Below, piece after piece: positions 44,241 through 51,825 of a stretch of DNA of 51,825 nt. A model generated the notes under the pieces. It was not told the DNA's origin, searched no databases, and was given only the letters and a program-made list of their open reading frames with translations. The DNA lies in the NCBI RefSeq assembly GCF_001700515.1, contig NZ_MAUD01000129.1, positions 1 through 51,825 of the forward strand. Direction: 5' to 3'. This DNA comes from Streptomyces lushanensis. Lineage in GTDB: Bacteria; Actinomycetota; Actinomycetes; Streptomycetales; Streptomycetaceae. A program made the position numbers and the translations under genes. The stretch's first letter is position 1. Every line of letters starts with the position of its first letter.

Positions 44241-44398
44241 GGTGGATTCCCGGGGCGAGTTTGCACCGTACGGGTGAATGGCACACGCCGTGCTGTGGGA
44301 GCGCGCTACCGTGGACGGCGGTCCTCGCCTTGTGTGAGGGCATGCCGAAGCCCCTTCCCGCGCGGCTGTGCCGCGCTGGTTGTCGGGTGGAGGAGGGG

Positions 44399-44443
44399 GT
44401 CCGGCGGCGCCACCCTGGCCAAGGGGTGGAGGCGCCGCCGGAC
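44399..44443 (-). terminator. Hairpin between winged-helix and recombinase-like genes of cassette B
   Basis: Thirteen-bp perfect outer stem (44399-44411 with 44431-44443) around a 19-base, partly self-pairing interior. It lies 18 bases downstream of the winged-helix gene stop and could terminate or attenuate transcription into the last two cassette genes. No T-run. Confidence 0.5.
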
Positions 44444-44460
44444 CGTTCTTCGTCGGGGTC

Positions 44461-45414
44461 TTACCTGACAGGGCGGCCCCGAAGCTTCGCGGTGAGTGCG
44501 GTTACGGCGCGCAGGTGGTTGTGCAGTTCCAGTACTTCCTGCGCCGACAGGCGGGTCAGATCCGCCAGCAGTACCGGCGGCAGCAGCAGAGTCAGCAGGT
44601 CGTCGTTCCCGTGTCCGGTCTCCGGCGGAGGGGCGACTGGTTGTTCGCGGCGGGGCGGCGGAACCTTCGCGGAGACCGGTTCCTCCTGCTCCTCCTGCGG
44701 GCTGGCCACGTTCTCCTCTTCCGCTGTGTTCTCGTTGTCAGGGTCGGCCGCGGCCTGCTGCCGGGGCGGAGTTTCGTGTTCGGTTCCGGACTGGTCCTGG
44801 GCCCTGTTCTCGAAGAGGGCGTTCTGCCCTGCTTCGGCTTCGGCCGGTGAAGCACCGGCTCGCTGGTCGCTCTGCCCCCTGTTGGGCAGGTAGTACGCGC
44901 CTTCGTACCAGCTCAGAAATCCCTCACCGTCCGGGACGACCATCCCCACCGCGACGAGAAGGTCCAGGAGCACCTGGGCTTGCCGGATGCGGTGCCGGTC
45001 TGCGCGTGCCGCCTCCAGCAGTTTGACGACCAGTCCCTCGCGGGTCACCGGTCCGCGCCCCGTCCGCTCGCGCAGGGCACGCCCGAACCACTGGCCCCTC
45101 CAGCGCTGGCGAAGAGCCTCTAGCCCGACCTGCCTGCTCTCTTTGAAGGCACGGCCGACCGCGCGGCCTTTCGCGCTCGGCAGGTACGTGGCATGCGTGT
45201 GGGCCGGCACCAGCAGCCCCGTGCTCAGTGCGAAAGCCGGGACGAGGCCGCAGTTCTTGACATGGAGGCCGGTGGCCTCCGCCAAGTCGGCAGCCCCCAC
45301 GGGCCCTGCCGCCGAGCACGCCACTTCGTAGACGGACAGCTGCAGCTCCGGGCGCATCTTGTACGTCGGCAGAAGTCTTTCGTCGGGCGCCAGCAGGGAA
45401 CGTCCCTTGCTCAC
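44461..45414 (-). CDS. Winged-helix protein of cassette B
   Basis: A 317-residue protein related in layout to 37033-37713. An N-terminal winged helix (LQLSVYEVACSAAGPVGAADLAEATGL, read as two parts) is followed by RQRWRGQWFGRALRERTG, a second winged-helix-like part (TREGLVVKLLEAARADRHRI ... LLDLLVAVGMVVPDGEG), an acidic, Gln/Glu/Pro-rich disordered region (residues about 185-265) and a short helical end (LSAQEVLELHNHLRAVTA). The C-terminal extension is longer than in copy A. It is divergent from the XRE gene of the cassette. Confidence 0.55.
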   Translation of the reverse strand: MSKGRSLLAPDERLLPTYKMRPELQLSVYEVACSAAGPVGAADLAEATGLHVKNCGLVPAFALSTGLLVPAHTHATYLPSAKGRAVGRAFKESRQVGLEALRQRWRGQWFGRALRERTGRGPVTREGLVVKLLEAARADRHRIRQAQVLLDLLVAVGMVVPDGEGFLSWYEGAYYLPNRGQSDQRAGASPAEAEAGQNALFENRAQDQSGTEHETPPRQQAAADPDNENTAEEENVASPQEEQEEPVSAKVPPPRREQPVAPPPETGHGNDDLLTLLLPPVLLADLTRLSAQEVLELHNHLRAVTALTAKLRGRPVR

Positions 45415-45560
45415 AGTCCATCAACACCGTCTTGTCGAACGATCACTTAGGCGGCCTTTCTGGTGGGCGGTCGCAGGAACGACCGAACTTCCTCTTGCTG
45501 CTTGAGTAGCATTCTCTGTCGGGGTGCGCATACCGGCACCTCGTCCGTCACACTGGTCGA

Positions 45561-45923
45561 GTGCCTGGAGGAACGAGACGTGGGAAGAAGCCGTGGGAGT
45601 ACGCCGTGGCTGGCAACTGGCCGCACGCGGTGATGGACGGCTACCGGCCTGCCCAGGTCGGACAGGCGATTGCCAGGACGCTGGCGGAGGCCATGGAGCG
45701 AAGGCGGCTGAGTGCGAATGCGCTCGCGGCGGCTTCGGGCGTCAACAGGCAGGTCATTTCCAACGTCCTCGCCGGTGTGACATGGCCCGACCTGCTGACC
45801 GTGGCCAGCCTTGAGGAAACCCTGGGGGAAATGCTCTGGCCCCGGCACGTGGACTGGCCTGCCGACGAGAACGGAGTGCGTCAGCAGCCTCCGTCGCTCC
45901 AGGCCGGCCGCGATCCTGGCTGA
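45561..45923 (+). CDS. XRE-family repressor, cassette B
   Basis: A 120-residue protein with HTH NALAAASGVNRQVISNVLAG (residues about 53-72) followed by WPDLLTVASLEETLGEMLWP. It is homologous to the cassette A repressor (shared NWPHA/SWPHA near the N-terminus, LWP after the HTH). GTG at 45561; later starts are possible. It is divergent from the winged-helix gene across 146 bases, which should hold its operator, but I do not see the CATACATG palindrome of cassette A here. Confidence 0.75.
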   Translation: MPGGTRRGKKPWEYAVAGNWPHAVMDGYRPAQVGQAIARTLAEAMERRRLSANALAAASGVNRQVISNVLAGVTWPDLLTVASLEETLGEMLWPRHVDWPADENGVRQQPPSLQAGRDPG

Positions 45924-46070
45924 TCCGTGCCAGTTCTGTTCCGGCCGCTTCGAGCGTGGGGCGGAATAGGGCATGTCTGTTCGACCTCCCGATAGGAGAA
46001 ACCGGCCGGACATCCCTGCATCGCGGGAACAACACGCCAATGTCGGGAATGGCGGCCTAGCCGCGTGTAA

Positions 46071-46129
46071 GACCGCCGCCCCTGCCCGGCCCAGGGCCTA
46101 CCAAGCCAGCGCCGAGGGGGGCGGCGGTC
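46071..46129. terminator. Bidirectional hairpin between converging cassette B genes
   Basis: Perfect 12-bp stem (46071-46082 with 46118-46129) enclosing a 35-base loop, between the stop of the XRE gene (plus) and the coiled-coil gene (minus). Confidence 0.5.
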
Positions 46130-46146
46130 GTTCCGTGGGGCGCCGC

Positions 46147-46794
46147 CTACGCGGCCACCCATGCGGCGGCCAGCCGGTAGAAGCAACGCCCGCCTTCGAC
46201 ATGCTTCTTGTGCAGGGCTTTTTTCCGGACGAGGTTGTCCATCGAGGAGCGGAAGCGGTGGTGAGCGGCAGTGTCCTGTTCCTTGTTCTCGCCCTCCAGC
46301 CGCACTGCGACGTCCTTCGGGGTCCAGTCCCGGTCCGGCTCGCGCTCGATGATCCGCATCACCTCGATCGCGCGTTCACCGGTGACCCGAACGGCGGACG
46401 GGGAAGAGCTCGTCCCGCTGTCAGTGTCGGTGGGAGCGGCCGGTTCCTCCGGCTCCGGTGCGGTGGCTCCGTCGGCGGCATGCGCGTCGGGTTCCGGGGC
46501 CTCGGCCCGGGCTCCGGTGGGGTCTTGCATGCGGCTCTGACGCAACTCGGCCCCCTCCTGTGTCGCGGCATTAATGGCGGCCAGGACGCTTTCGGCCTTC
46601 GTGCGGTTCGCGGTGATCAGGACGCATTCCGCGTCGGTCTGCTCCCACTCACACTCAAGGGCTCCGATGCCCACACGGAGACGGTTCTTGTGTTCTTCCC
46701 TCGACAAGAGCGCAGCGTTGCACTCGCGGACATAGGACTCCATGTCCTTGGCGACCCAGTCCGGAGAGGGCGTGAGGTCATCGGCCAAACTCAT
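46147..46794 (-). CDS. Coiled-coil plus winged-helix protein, cassette B
   Basis: A 215-residue protein. Its N-terminal helices (residues about 20-95, rich in Ala/Glu/Arg) can form a coiled coil. A long acidic Ala/Pro/Glu linker follows, then a C-terminal winged helix (AIEVMRIIEREPDRDWTPKD ... RFRSSMDNLVRKKALHKKHV). It has the same domain order as 36281-36859 in cassette A. ATG at 46794 chosen because it begins the structured part; there is no strong ribosome site, so the transcript may be leaderless. It lies outside the XRE gene in this cassette, a rearranged order compared with cassette A. Confidence 0.6.
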   Translation of the reverse strand: MSLADDLTPSPDWVAKDMESYVRECNAALLSREEHKNRLRVGIGALECEWEQTDAECVLITANRTKAESVLAAINAATQEGAELRQSRMQDPTGARAEAPEPDAHAADGATAPEPEEPAAPTDTDSGTSSSPSAVRVTGERAIEVMRIIEREPDRDWTPKDVAVRLEGENKEQDTAAHHRFRSSMDNLVRKKALHKKHVEGGRCFYRLAAAWVAA

Positions 46795-47068
46795 GGGCGC
46801 AACGCTAGAGGTGCGGCGATTTCCGCGGTCGCCTGAAACGGGATCAGGAGTCCGCAACTCGTCCGTACCTGATCATTCCCTGTCCGACCCCGACCGATGT
46901 CGATCAGTGGAAGAGGCACCAGCTCAACCGGCCTGCATCGGCAGATCCGGAGAACTCGCGTCCTTCAGGTGTGAGCAGCACGGCGCTGCTCCTCCGTACT
47001 CCGGGATGCTCCGGGTCTGGAGCACAACACAACAAGACCTCCCGGAACGGGGAAGGTGACAAGTGAGA

Positions 47069-47112
47069 TATAACGTGCCGCGTAGCCTCAGGGGAATTGC
47101 GGGGAGGCCTCA
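47069..47112 (+). promoter_or_regulatory. Probable -10 element and ribosome site of a small gene
   Basis: TATAAC at 47069-47074 in an otherwise GC-rich region, then GGGGAGG at 47101-47107 and ATG at 47113. The ribosome site is near-perfect at 5-base spacing. No clear -35 element. Confidence 0.4.
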
Positions 47113-47286
47113 ATGCGTCATCAAATAGGTTGTGAAGAAGGCCAGTTGAGAACGATCCGTCGCTCTGTGACTTACGGTTGTGTTGCTTGTGAAGTACCCG
47201 CAGGGGTACCTGGGCGCTGCCTGCTGAACGGGTGGGCGGCGCACTCTGGGGGCCACGTGAGGTGCGACCAACACGGAACCTTGTGA
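47113..47286 (+). CDS. Small Cys-rich hypothetical protein (57 residues)
   Basis: The frame begins ATG with GGGGAGG five bases upstream and ends at TGA 47284-47286. The product has a C-terminal cluster YGCVACEVPAGVPGRCLLNG followed by GGHVRCDQHG, giving two close Cys pairs and His residues that could bind zinc. No family recognised. The excellent ribosome site and Cys/His pattern are the only support; it might be a zinc-knuckle or a toxin/antitoxin-sized protein, both speculative. Confidence 0.4.
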   Translation: MRHQIGCEEGQLRTIRRSVTYGCVACEVPAGVPGRCLLNGWAAHSGGHVRCDQHGTL

Positions 47287-47970
47287 ACAGCTCAGGCGTA
47301 CAACGCACCTGACTTCTGCAGGTCCCCCGCGGTAAGCATGCGATGTCACCTTACGACAGAGGAATCTCTTCAGAGTGAGGGGGCTTCGCTGGGCTGACGG
47401 CGCGTAGGTCGGTGGGCGCCCCAAGGGAATCCCGGGGCTGATCGACAGGCGTCGGAAGGTGTTGCCCCGCCTGCGGTGAACTGCTCGCAGGTCCTCACCA
47501 CGGGGCTCGGCCCGGCGGATCGCAGCGAGGAAACGGACGTCACGCCCCTGCGCAGAAGCTGTGCGGTAGGAGAGCTTCTGCATGCCGTATGCCGAGTCGG
47601 CCCTGTTCGCCCTGTAGCTGTGTTTGAAGGGTTCCCGCGTCTCGACGCTGGGGCTCTTTGCGGCGGCGCCGAGGTGGGGACTTCGGGGTGCCCTCGGAGG
47701 CGGCGGCCGGTTCCGGGTCCACACCCGTCAGCCCCGGCGGCGTACGGGTGGGCACTCGCGCCGGGGCGGAGTCGCTCGTGCCCTCCCGACGGACCGATGC
47801 CCGACCACAGGCACGGTCTCCCTCACGGTGACCTCGCGCACGGCCCCGGAGGAGGACTGTCGATCGCGGGGCACCAATCTGCGGGGCGCCCTCAGACCGG
47901 GCCCACCGGCGGCAACTCGGACGACACCTACCCCATGGAAGGGGCCGGGGCCGACCCGAGCCGTCTGGTA
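47287..47970. other. Stretch with no recognisable gene
   Basis: Frames are open on several strands, but none has a family motif or ribosome site. The GC content rises from mixed (47290-47400) to very high (47640-47900). Probably decayed DNA 3' of the aldo/keto reductase remnant. Confidence 0.4.
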
Positions 47971-48486
<516 letters not shown>

Positions 48487-48547
48487 TCACTACGCCGCTG
48501 GCAACACTCTGCAGCCGCACCACCAGACCGAGCCCGTTGACTCCGGG

Positions 48548-48568
48548 TTTTTTCCCCCCCCCCCCCCG
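48548..48568. repeat. Homopolymer junction T6 C15
   Basis: Six T followed by fifteen C (C at 48554-48568). It stands in decayed DNA. Such a long C run is exceptional in the window and may be real slippage or a sequencing artefact. Confidence 0.8.
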
Positions 48569-48581
48569 CGGACCGTAGGAC

Positions 48582-48677
48582 GGGGGTTGATACTGGTGAG
48601 CTCGCGTATTCAACTGTCGCCAGTTCCCCGAGGAACCCTGCCCGCTGGTGACCGTGTGTGATCTCCAGCGGCGTATC
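48582..48677 (-). pseudogene. C-terminal remnant of an integrase-like gene, copy 1
   Basis: The minus strand reads RYAAGDHTRSPAGRVPRGTG to a stop at 48611-48613, the same end as the remnant at 49540-49890. The 96 bases 48582-48677 align without gaps to 49511-49606, about 75 of 96 identical by my count. Only the tail survives. Confidence 0.5.
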
Positions 48678-48776
48678 GACTTCGGATGAGCTGCTTGTGC
48701 TGGCCCGGGGCGGGTGGCGTTCAGCGGCGCTCGGCGAGGGCCTGCCGCCGGGGCCTCGACCCCGGGCAGCCGTGAT

Positions 48777-49448
48777 TCAGCGGTACTGCTCCGGAATTTC
48801 CATCTCGTTTGAGCCGTCGGAGATGTACTCCATCCCCGGGTTCTCGACCTCGGCAACGACGATCCATGGTTTATACCCCTCCACCTCGCAGACCGCGTGC
48901 AGGCGCAGTTTCGCGTCCCAGTACCCGTCCACCCAGTCTCCCGGGTCCTGGAACCAGCTCGGCGGCTCGGAGTTATCCATCTGCCGGTACACGAAGTTGC
49001 CGCGCTCCAGGCTCCGGATAATGCTCTTGCGGCCGGGCGCGGCAACCCCGTCGACCCCGGGGCTGAATCGGGCGGCCCCCCAGATCACCGACGACAGCTC
49101 TGTACGCATTGCTTCGTCGTAATGCGGTCTGGCTGAGTGATCCCGTCCGGCCTCGTCGCGCACCGTGAGGGTGATCGTGTCGAGGTGATCCAGGCCGATC
49201 GGGCCGTCGAGTGTGGTGGTGAGCCTCAGGCGGTTGGGGCCCACGCGGATCAGGCTGAAGGTCAGCTCAGGAGTCAGCTCGCGGTGCCAGCGGTCGCGTT
49301 CGATCTTTGCCACCTCTCGCGCGGTGTCAGCCGAGTCCGCGGCGGCCGCCGCCGCTTTGCGGGTCGTCCAGTACGCCATGACCGCGGTGACCACCACCCC
49401 GACCGCGGCAGCAATGGCGCTGAGCGCCGTCCAGCCGTCAGTGTTCAT
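48777..49448 (-). CDS. Membrane-anchored hypothetical protein
   Basis: A 223-residue protein. An N-terminal hydrophobic helix (ALSAIAAAVGVVVTAVMAYW, residues about 6-25) anchors it. A short Ala-rich helix follows, then a soluble beta-rich domain (ELTFSLIRVGPNRLRLTTTL ... ITLTVRDEAGRDH ... AVCEVEGYKPWIVVAEVE). ATG at 49448. Similar proteins of unknown function are frequent in Streptomyces. It is intact, though flanked by two remnants of the same integrase family. Confidence 0.65.
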   Translation of the reverse strand: MNTDGWTALSAIAAAVGVVVTAVMAYWTTRKAAAAAADSADTAREVAKIERDRWHRELTPELTFSLIRVGPNRLRLTTTLDGPIGLDHLDTITLTVRDEAGRDHSARPHYDEAMRTELSSVIWGAARFSPGVDGVAAPGRKSIIRSLERGNFVYRQMDNSEPPSWFQDPGDWVDGYWDAKLRLHAVCEVEGYKPWIVVAEVENPGMEYISDGSNEMEIPEQYR

Positions 49449-49539
49449 GGCGCTGGACCGTAGCAGCAGCGGCGGCCGCACCCGGTGGAGTGTCCGGATC
49501 GGGACATGATCGGGGACTGATACCGGTGAGCTTGCTTGT

Positions 49540-49890
49540 TCAAGTGTCGTCAGTTCTCTGTGGTGCCCAGCCGGATGGTGATCGTAGGTGGTCTCTAGCG
49601 GCGTATGGGCTCCAGGTTCCTCCGGTTTGGGCGGTCAGTTTGGCGGTGGTGACCTGGTGGTAGCCGAGGGCGTCGGCGACGACGGGGGCGGGCATCTCCA
49701 GGACGTGCTGGCGGATCGCGGACGCCCGGCCGGCGGGCTGCGGCCCCTGCACGACCCGGACCGGGCCGAGTAGGAGTGAGCACCGACGCGGGCTGGCGGT
49801 CAGTGTGGCGTGTGGCAGTTCGGGCCTGCAGGCGCTGGCCAGCGCGAACGTGCGGTCCTCGGCCGGGGAGTCCAGCCACTCCCCACGCAT
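49540..49890 (-). pseudogene. Integrase-like C-terminal remnant, copy 2
   Basis: The last 70 residues ([20 protein letters not shown], then TWSPYAARDH) resemble the C-terminal end of a group of Streptomyces integrase/recombinase-like proteins; the N-terminal half of the frame is not protein-like. Family identity is tentative. The tail is duplicated at 48582-48677. Confidence 0.45.
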
Positions 49891-49937
49891 CGCCTGCAGC
49901 CGGGCAACGTCCGAGGCCGCTCGGGCACCTGGGCAGG

Positions 49938-49973
49938 ACCGAGGCCCCGCCCTGGCAGGGGCGGGGCCTCGGT
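49938..49973 (-). terminator. Terminator downstream of the DndB-like gene
   Basis: Perfect 15-bp stem (49938-49952 with 49959-49973), 6-base loop TGGCAG, beginning 16 bases after the minus-strand stop at 49989. Confidence 0.75.
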
Positions 49974-49988
49974 GTGCGAGCCGAGCGG

Positions 49989-50858
49989 CTACTCAGCAGT
50001 CTTCTTCGGACGGCCGGGCTTGCGCTTGCGGGCGATCAGGCCGAGCTCAGTGAACGTGTCGTCGGAGGCGATGGCCTTGAGCTCGGGGTGCTCCTTGCAG
50101 ATGTGGTGCAGCACGCGGTTGATCGCGGATTCGTAGCCCGCCCGGGTCGCCCCCGAAGCGCTGGAACGCCAGCTCCGCGCGCGCTCGTCCCACACGGTCT
50201 TGGCGAGGGTGCCCTCGAAGAAGCGGTGCAAGGCGGGCAGCTTCTGGTCGGTCAGGTCGGTGGAACCGTCCTTCGGAGGGGCCTCGGTCTGGAGGGCGTC
50301 ACGCCGCCACGGGATCTCGACGAGAGCGTCCAAGACCTCGGGCACGGGCACCTTGGCGATCCGCGCCGCTGCGATGCAGTTGGCGATGACGTGCAGACCG
50401 GCCGCCGCCGAGTGGAGGTACTGCTGACGGAACTCGGTGACGCTGATCGTCCCCTCAGCGATCTCGCGCCAGCCAGGCATCCGCTCGAACGCGAGGTCCA
50501 GGAGCTCCACGACCTCGTCGCCGATCAGGGCCAGAGCCTCGTCCCCCGAGGACCCCGCAGCGGTCCGGGCCTGGACGATCGCGTCCAGGTGCGTCTCGCG
50601 GATCTCGGGGGAGCGGTCGCGGACGCCGACGCCCGCGATGGCCGAGGCGGCCGAGCGGGCCGCCGCAGCCGGGTAGAGGGCCTCGAAGGCGTCGCCGGTC
50701 TCCTTGGCCAGCTCCTTGTGCGCGGCGCTGGCAAGGTAGGTGACCCGGCCCTCGAACAGTTTGGCCCGGCGGATGACGTGTTGGCCGAGGCGGTTCGGCG
50801 TGGCGCTCTTGTCCATCACGGCGATCAGCGAGGGAGAGATCGGCTTGGTGGACGCCAT
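49989..50858 (-). pseudogene. DndB/DGQHR-domain protein, N-terminally truncated
   Basis: The preserved part reads like the second half of a DndB/DGQHR protein: [40 protein letters not shown], and [20 protein letters not shown], ending with a basic KRKPGRPKK tail. Sequence similarity to the family continues slightly upstream of the ATG at 50858 ([11 protein letters not shown]) and then stops at about 50900, where an integrase remnant begins on the other strand; the DGQHR motif itself is lost. The 289-residue remainder is uninterrupted, so it may still be expressed. Confidence 0.6.
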
Positions 50859-50903
50859 TGTGACGCCCTGATCCATCTCGGCGAGCAGGGTGTCTCGCTG
50901 TTG

Positions 50904-51023
50904 ATGCTGATGGCGAAGTCCCGGCGCAAGAAGCCGGAGAACGTCCGCCGCTACTTCAAGCCCTCCCCGGAGGCGATCTCCGAGCTGACCAGCCTGCTCG
51001 TCGCCGGCGACGCCCGCCGTTGA
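50904..51023 (+). pseudogene. Integrase C-terminal fragment
   Basis: About 39 codons reading [20 protein letters not shown] and ending [11 protein letters not shown], a familiar C-terminus of Streptomyces phage-type integrases. Nothing upstream belongs to it. It abuts the truncated DndB-like gene, so the junction near 50900 is probably a recombination or deletion point. Confidence 0.5.
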
Positions 51024-51066
51024 CCGCCTCCGCATCTGACTCGACGAACGGTTCCTCTACGGCTTC

Positions 51067-51411
51067 GTGCTCGGTGATGGTCCTGTTCATCAGGCGTCTC
51101 GCACGGTCACCAAGACACGGGTCGGAGCCTTCAGCACCACGACGCTGGATCCGTTTCTGCGGGAGCAGGGCATCGACACCCTGGTCCTCGCCGGTATCTT
51201 CACCAGCGGCGTGGTCCTGTCCACCGTGCGCGAGGGCGCCGACCGCGACTACCATCTGCTGGTCCTGGGAGATGTCTGTGCCGACCCCGACCCGCAGGTC
51301 CATCAGAGCCTGATGGAGTCAGTCCTGCCCACGCAGGCCGACATCCTCGACGTCGCCGCCTTCGAGGCCGCCACAGGCGCGGCAGTCTCCCCCGAGAACC
51401 CGGCCCGCTGA
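51067..51411 (+). pseudogene. Isochorismatase-family hydrolase, N-terminally truncated
   Basis: From TVTKTRVGAFSTTTLDPFLR on it follows the isochorismatase-like fold: TLVLAGIFTSGVVLSTVREG, then DRDYHLLVLGDVCADPDPQV and VLPTQADILD. The N-terminal strand with the catalytic Asp is missing and the usual nucleophilic Cys position reads Val (TSGVV), which is common in one Streptomyces subgroup. Likely inactive. Confidence 0.6.
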
Positions 51412-51594
51412 CGCAGAGGGCCAGGCCGGACGGGGCATGGGCTCCGGTGCCTTGGCGCCTGCGTACCCGACACCCGGGAGGCGTGCACCGCGGGCGCCGA
51501 ATGCGCCCCGGACCGGACCGGAGCGGCCCCCAGGCACCCCAGCCGACGGGCGGACCGAAGCCCCACACGAGCCACTGCACAGGAGCAGCGCACA

Positions 51595-51825
51595 TTGCAG
51601 GTCTACAACTGCCTGACCGGGGCGACCCGGCAGACCGGGATCTTTCACGCCGCGGAAGCCCTGCGTTCCGGACAACTGACCGGCTTTCCCACCGACACCG
51701 TCTACGCCATCGGCGCCAACGCCTTCGACCCACAGGCTGTACACGTCCTCCTGGCCGCCCAAACGGCGCGGCGCCGACAAGCCTGCCTCGATCCCTGCCC
51801 TCCGCCGGCCGGCGGAGGGCAGGGA
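51595..51825 (+). pseudogene. Sua5/YrdC-domain protein fragment, frameshifted, runs off the window
   Basis: TTG at 51595 with AGGAG at 51581-51585. The product ALRSGQLTGFPTDTVYAIGA followed by FDPQAVHVLLAA is the N-terminal ATP/bicarbonate-site region of threonylcarbamoyl-AMP synthase-like proteins. At about 51755 the family continuation KRRGADKPASIPAL moves to another frame (one extra C), and from 51809 on the DNA is the reverse complement of what precedes it. A broken gene or an assembly-end artefact. Confidence 0.6.
51792..51825. repeat. 34-bp perfect palindrome at the very end of the window
   Basis: Arms 51792-51808 and 51809-51825 with no loop; the window ends with the last base of the second arm. 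It interrupts the Sua5-like reading frame at its centre. Confidence 0.85.

Overview
The window is high-GC actinobacterial DNA, almost certainly Streptomyces. The signs are a strong G/C bias at third codon positions, many GTG starts, 4-bp start/stop overlaps, Pro/Ala- and Gly-rich secreted or cytosolic proteins, and long GC hairpin terminators. It reads as a core-like left edge (1-6 kb), a large defence/DNA-modification island (about 6.8-33.4 kb), and a right part (33.5-51.8 kb) of small mobile-element cassettes and gene remnants around a tRNA-Arg(CCU) gene.

Left edge: a secreted M6-type metalloprotease (5' end outside the window), a convergent acyl-CoA synthetase with an upstream divergent SDR-family oxidoreductase, and a secreted subtilisin-like S8 protease. 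These look like ordinary Streptomyces genes. Frameshifted remnants of a Nudix-like gene and a phosphoribosyltransferase mark the edge of the island.

Island: an apparently complete Dpd (7-deazaguanine in DNA) modification-restriction system. The minus-strand operon queC-queE-queD-folE2 makes preQ0 from GTP. Divergent from it is a plus-strand operon of a DpdC candidate, dpdB, dpdA (DNA transglycosylase) and a second dpdB-like gene. Converging on this across a strong bidirectional terminator is a long minus-strand operon dpdE-F-G-H-I-J-K-D (three helicases, an ATPase, a PLD-like nuclease and accessory proteins), with nearly every junction overlapping by 1-8 bases. A VUT-family transporter, probably for queuosine precursors, lies next to it. 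No later queuosine genes (queF, tgt, queA) are present, so the preQ0 made here is most simply intended for DNA. The inferred work-flow is: FolE2, QueD, QueE and QueC make preQ0; DpdA, with DpdB, exchanges it for guanine in DNA; DpdC probably matures it; the dpdE-to-D arm restricts unmarked DNA.

Right part: two homologous five-gene cassettes (35.5-40.3 kb on the plus strand, 41.8-46.8 kb on the minus strand) face each other across the tRNA-Arg gene. Each encodes a small XRE repressor, a coiled-coil/winged-helix protein, a second winged-helix protein, a tyrosine-recombinase-like protein lacking recognisable catalytic residues, and a roughly 500-residue protein with a candidate D-D-E triad. A third copy survives only as the C-terminal end of the DDE-like gene (34.1-34.4 kb). 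The left cassette carries a family of inverted-repeat operator-like sites. I do not know this cassette as a described system; it is the most novel-looking content. Around it are decayed DndB/DGQHR-family genes, a DUF3631 ATPase fragment, integrase C-termini, an aldo/keto reductase, an isochorismatase and a Sua5/YrdC fragment. The window ends exactly at the end of a 34-bp perfect palindrome.
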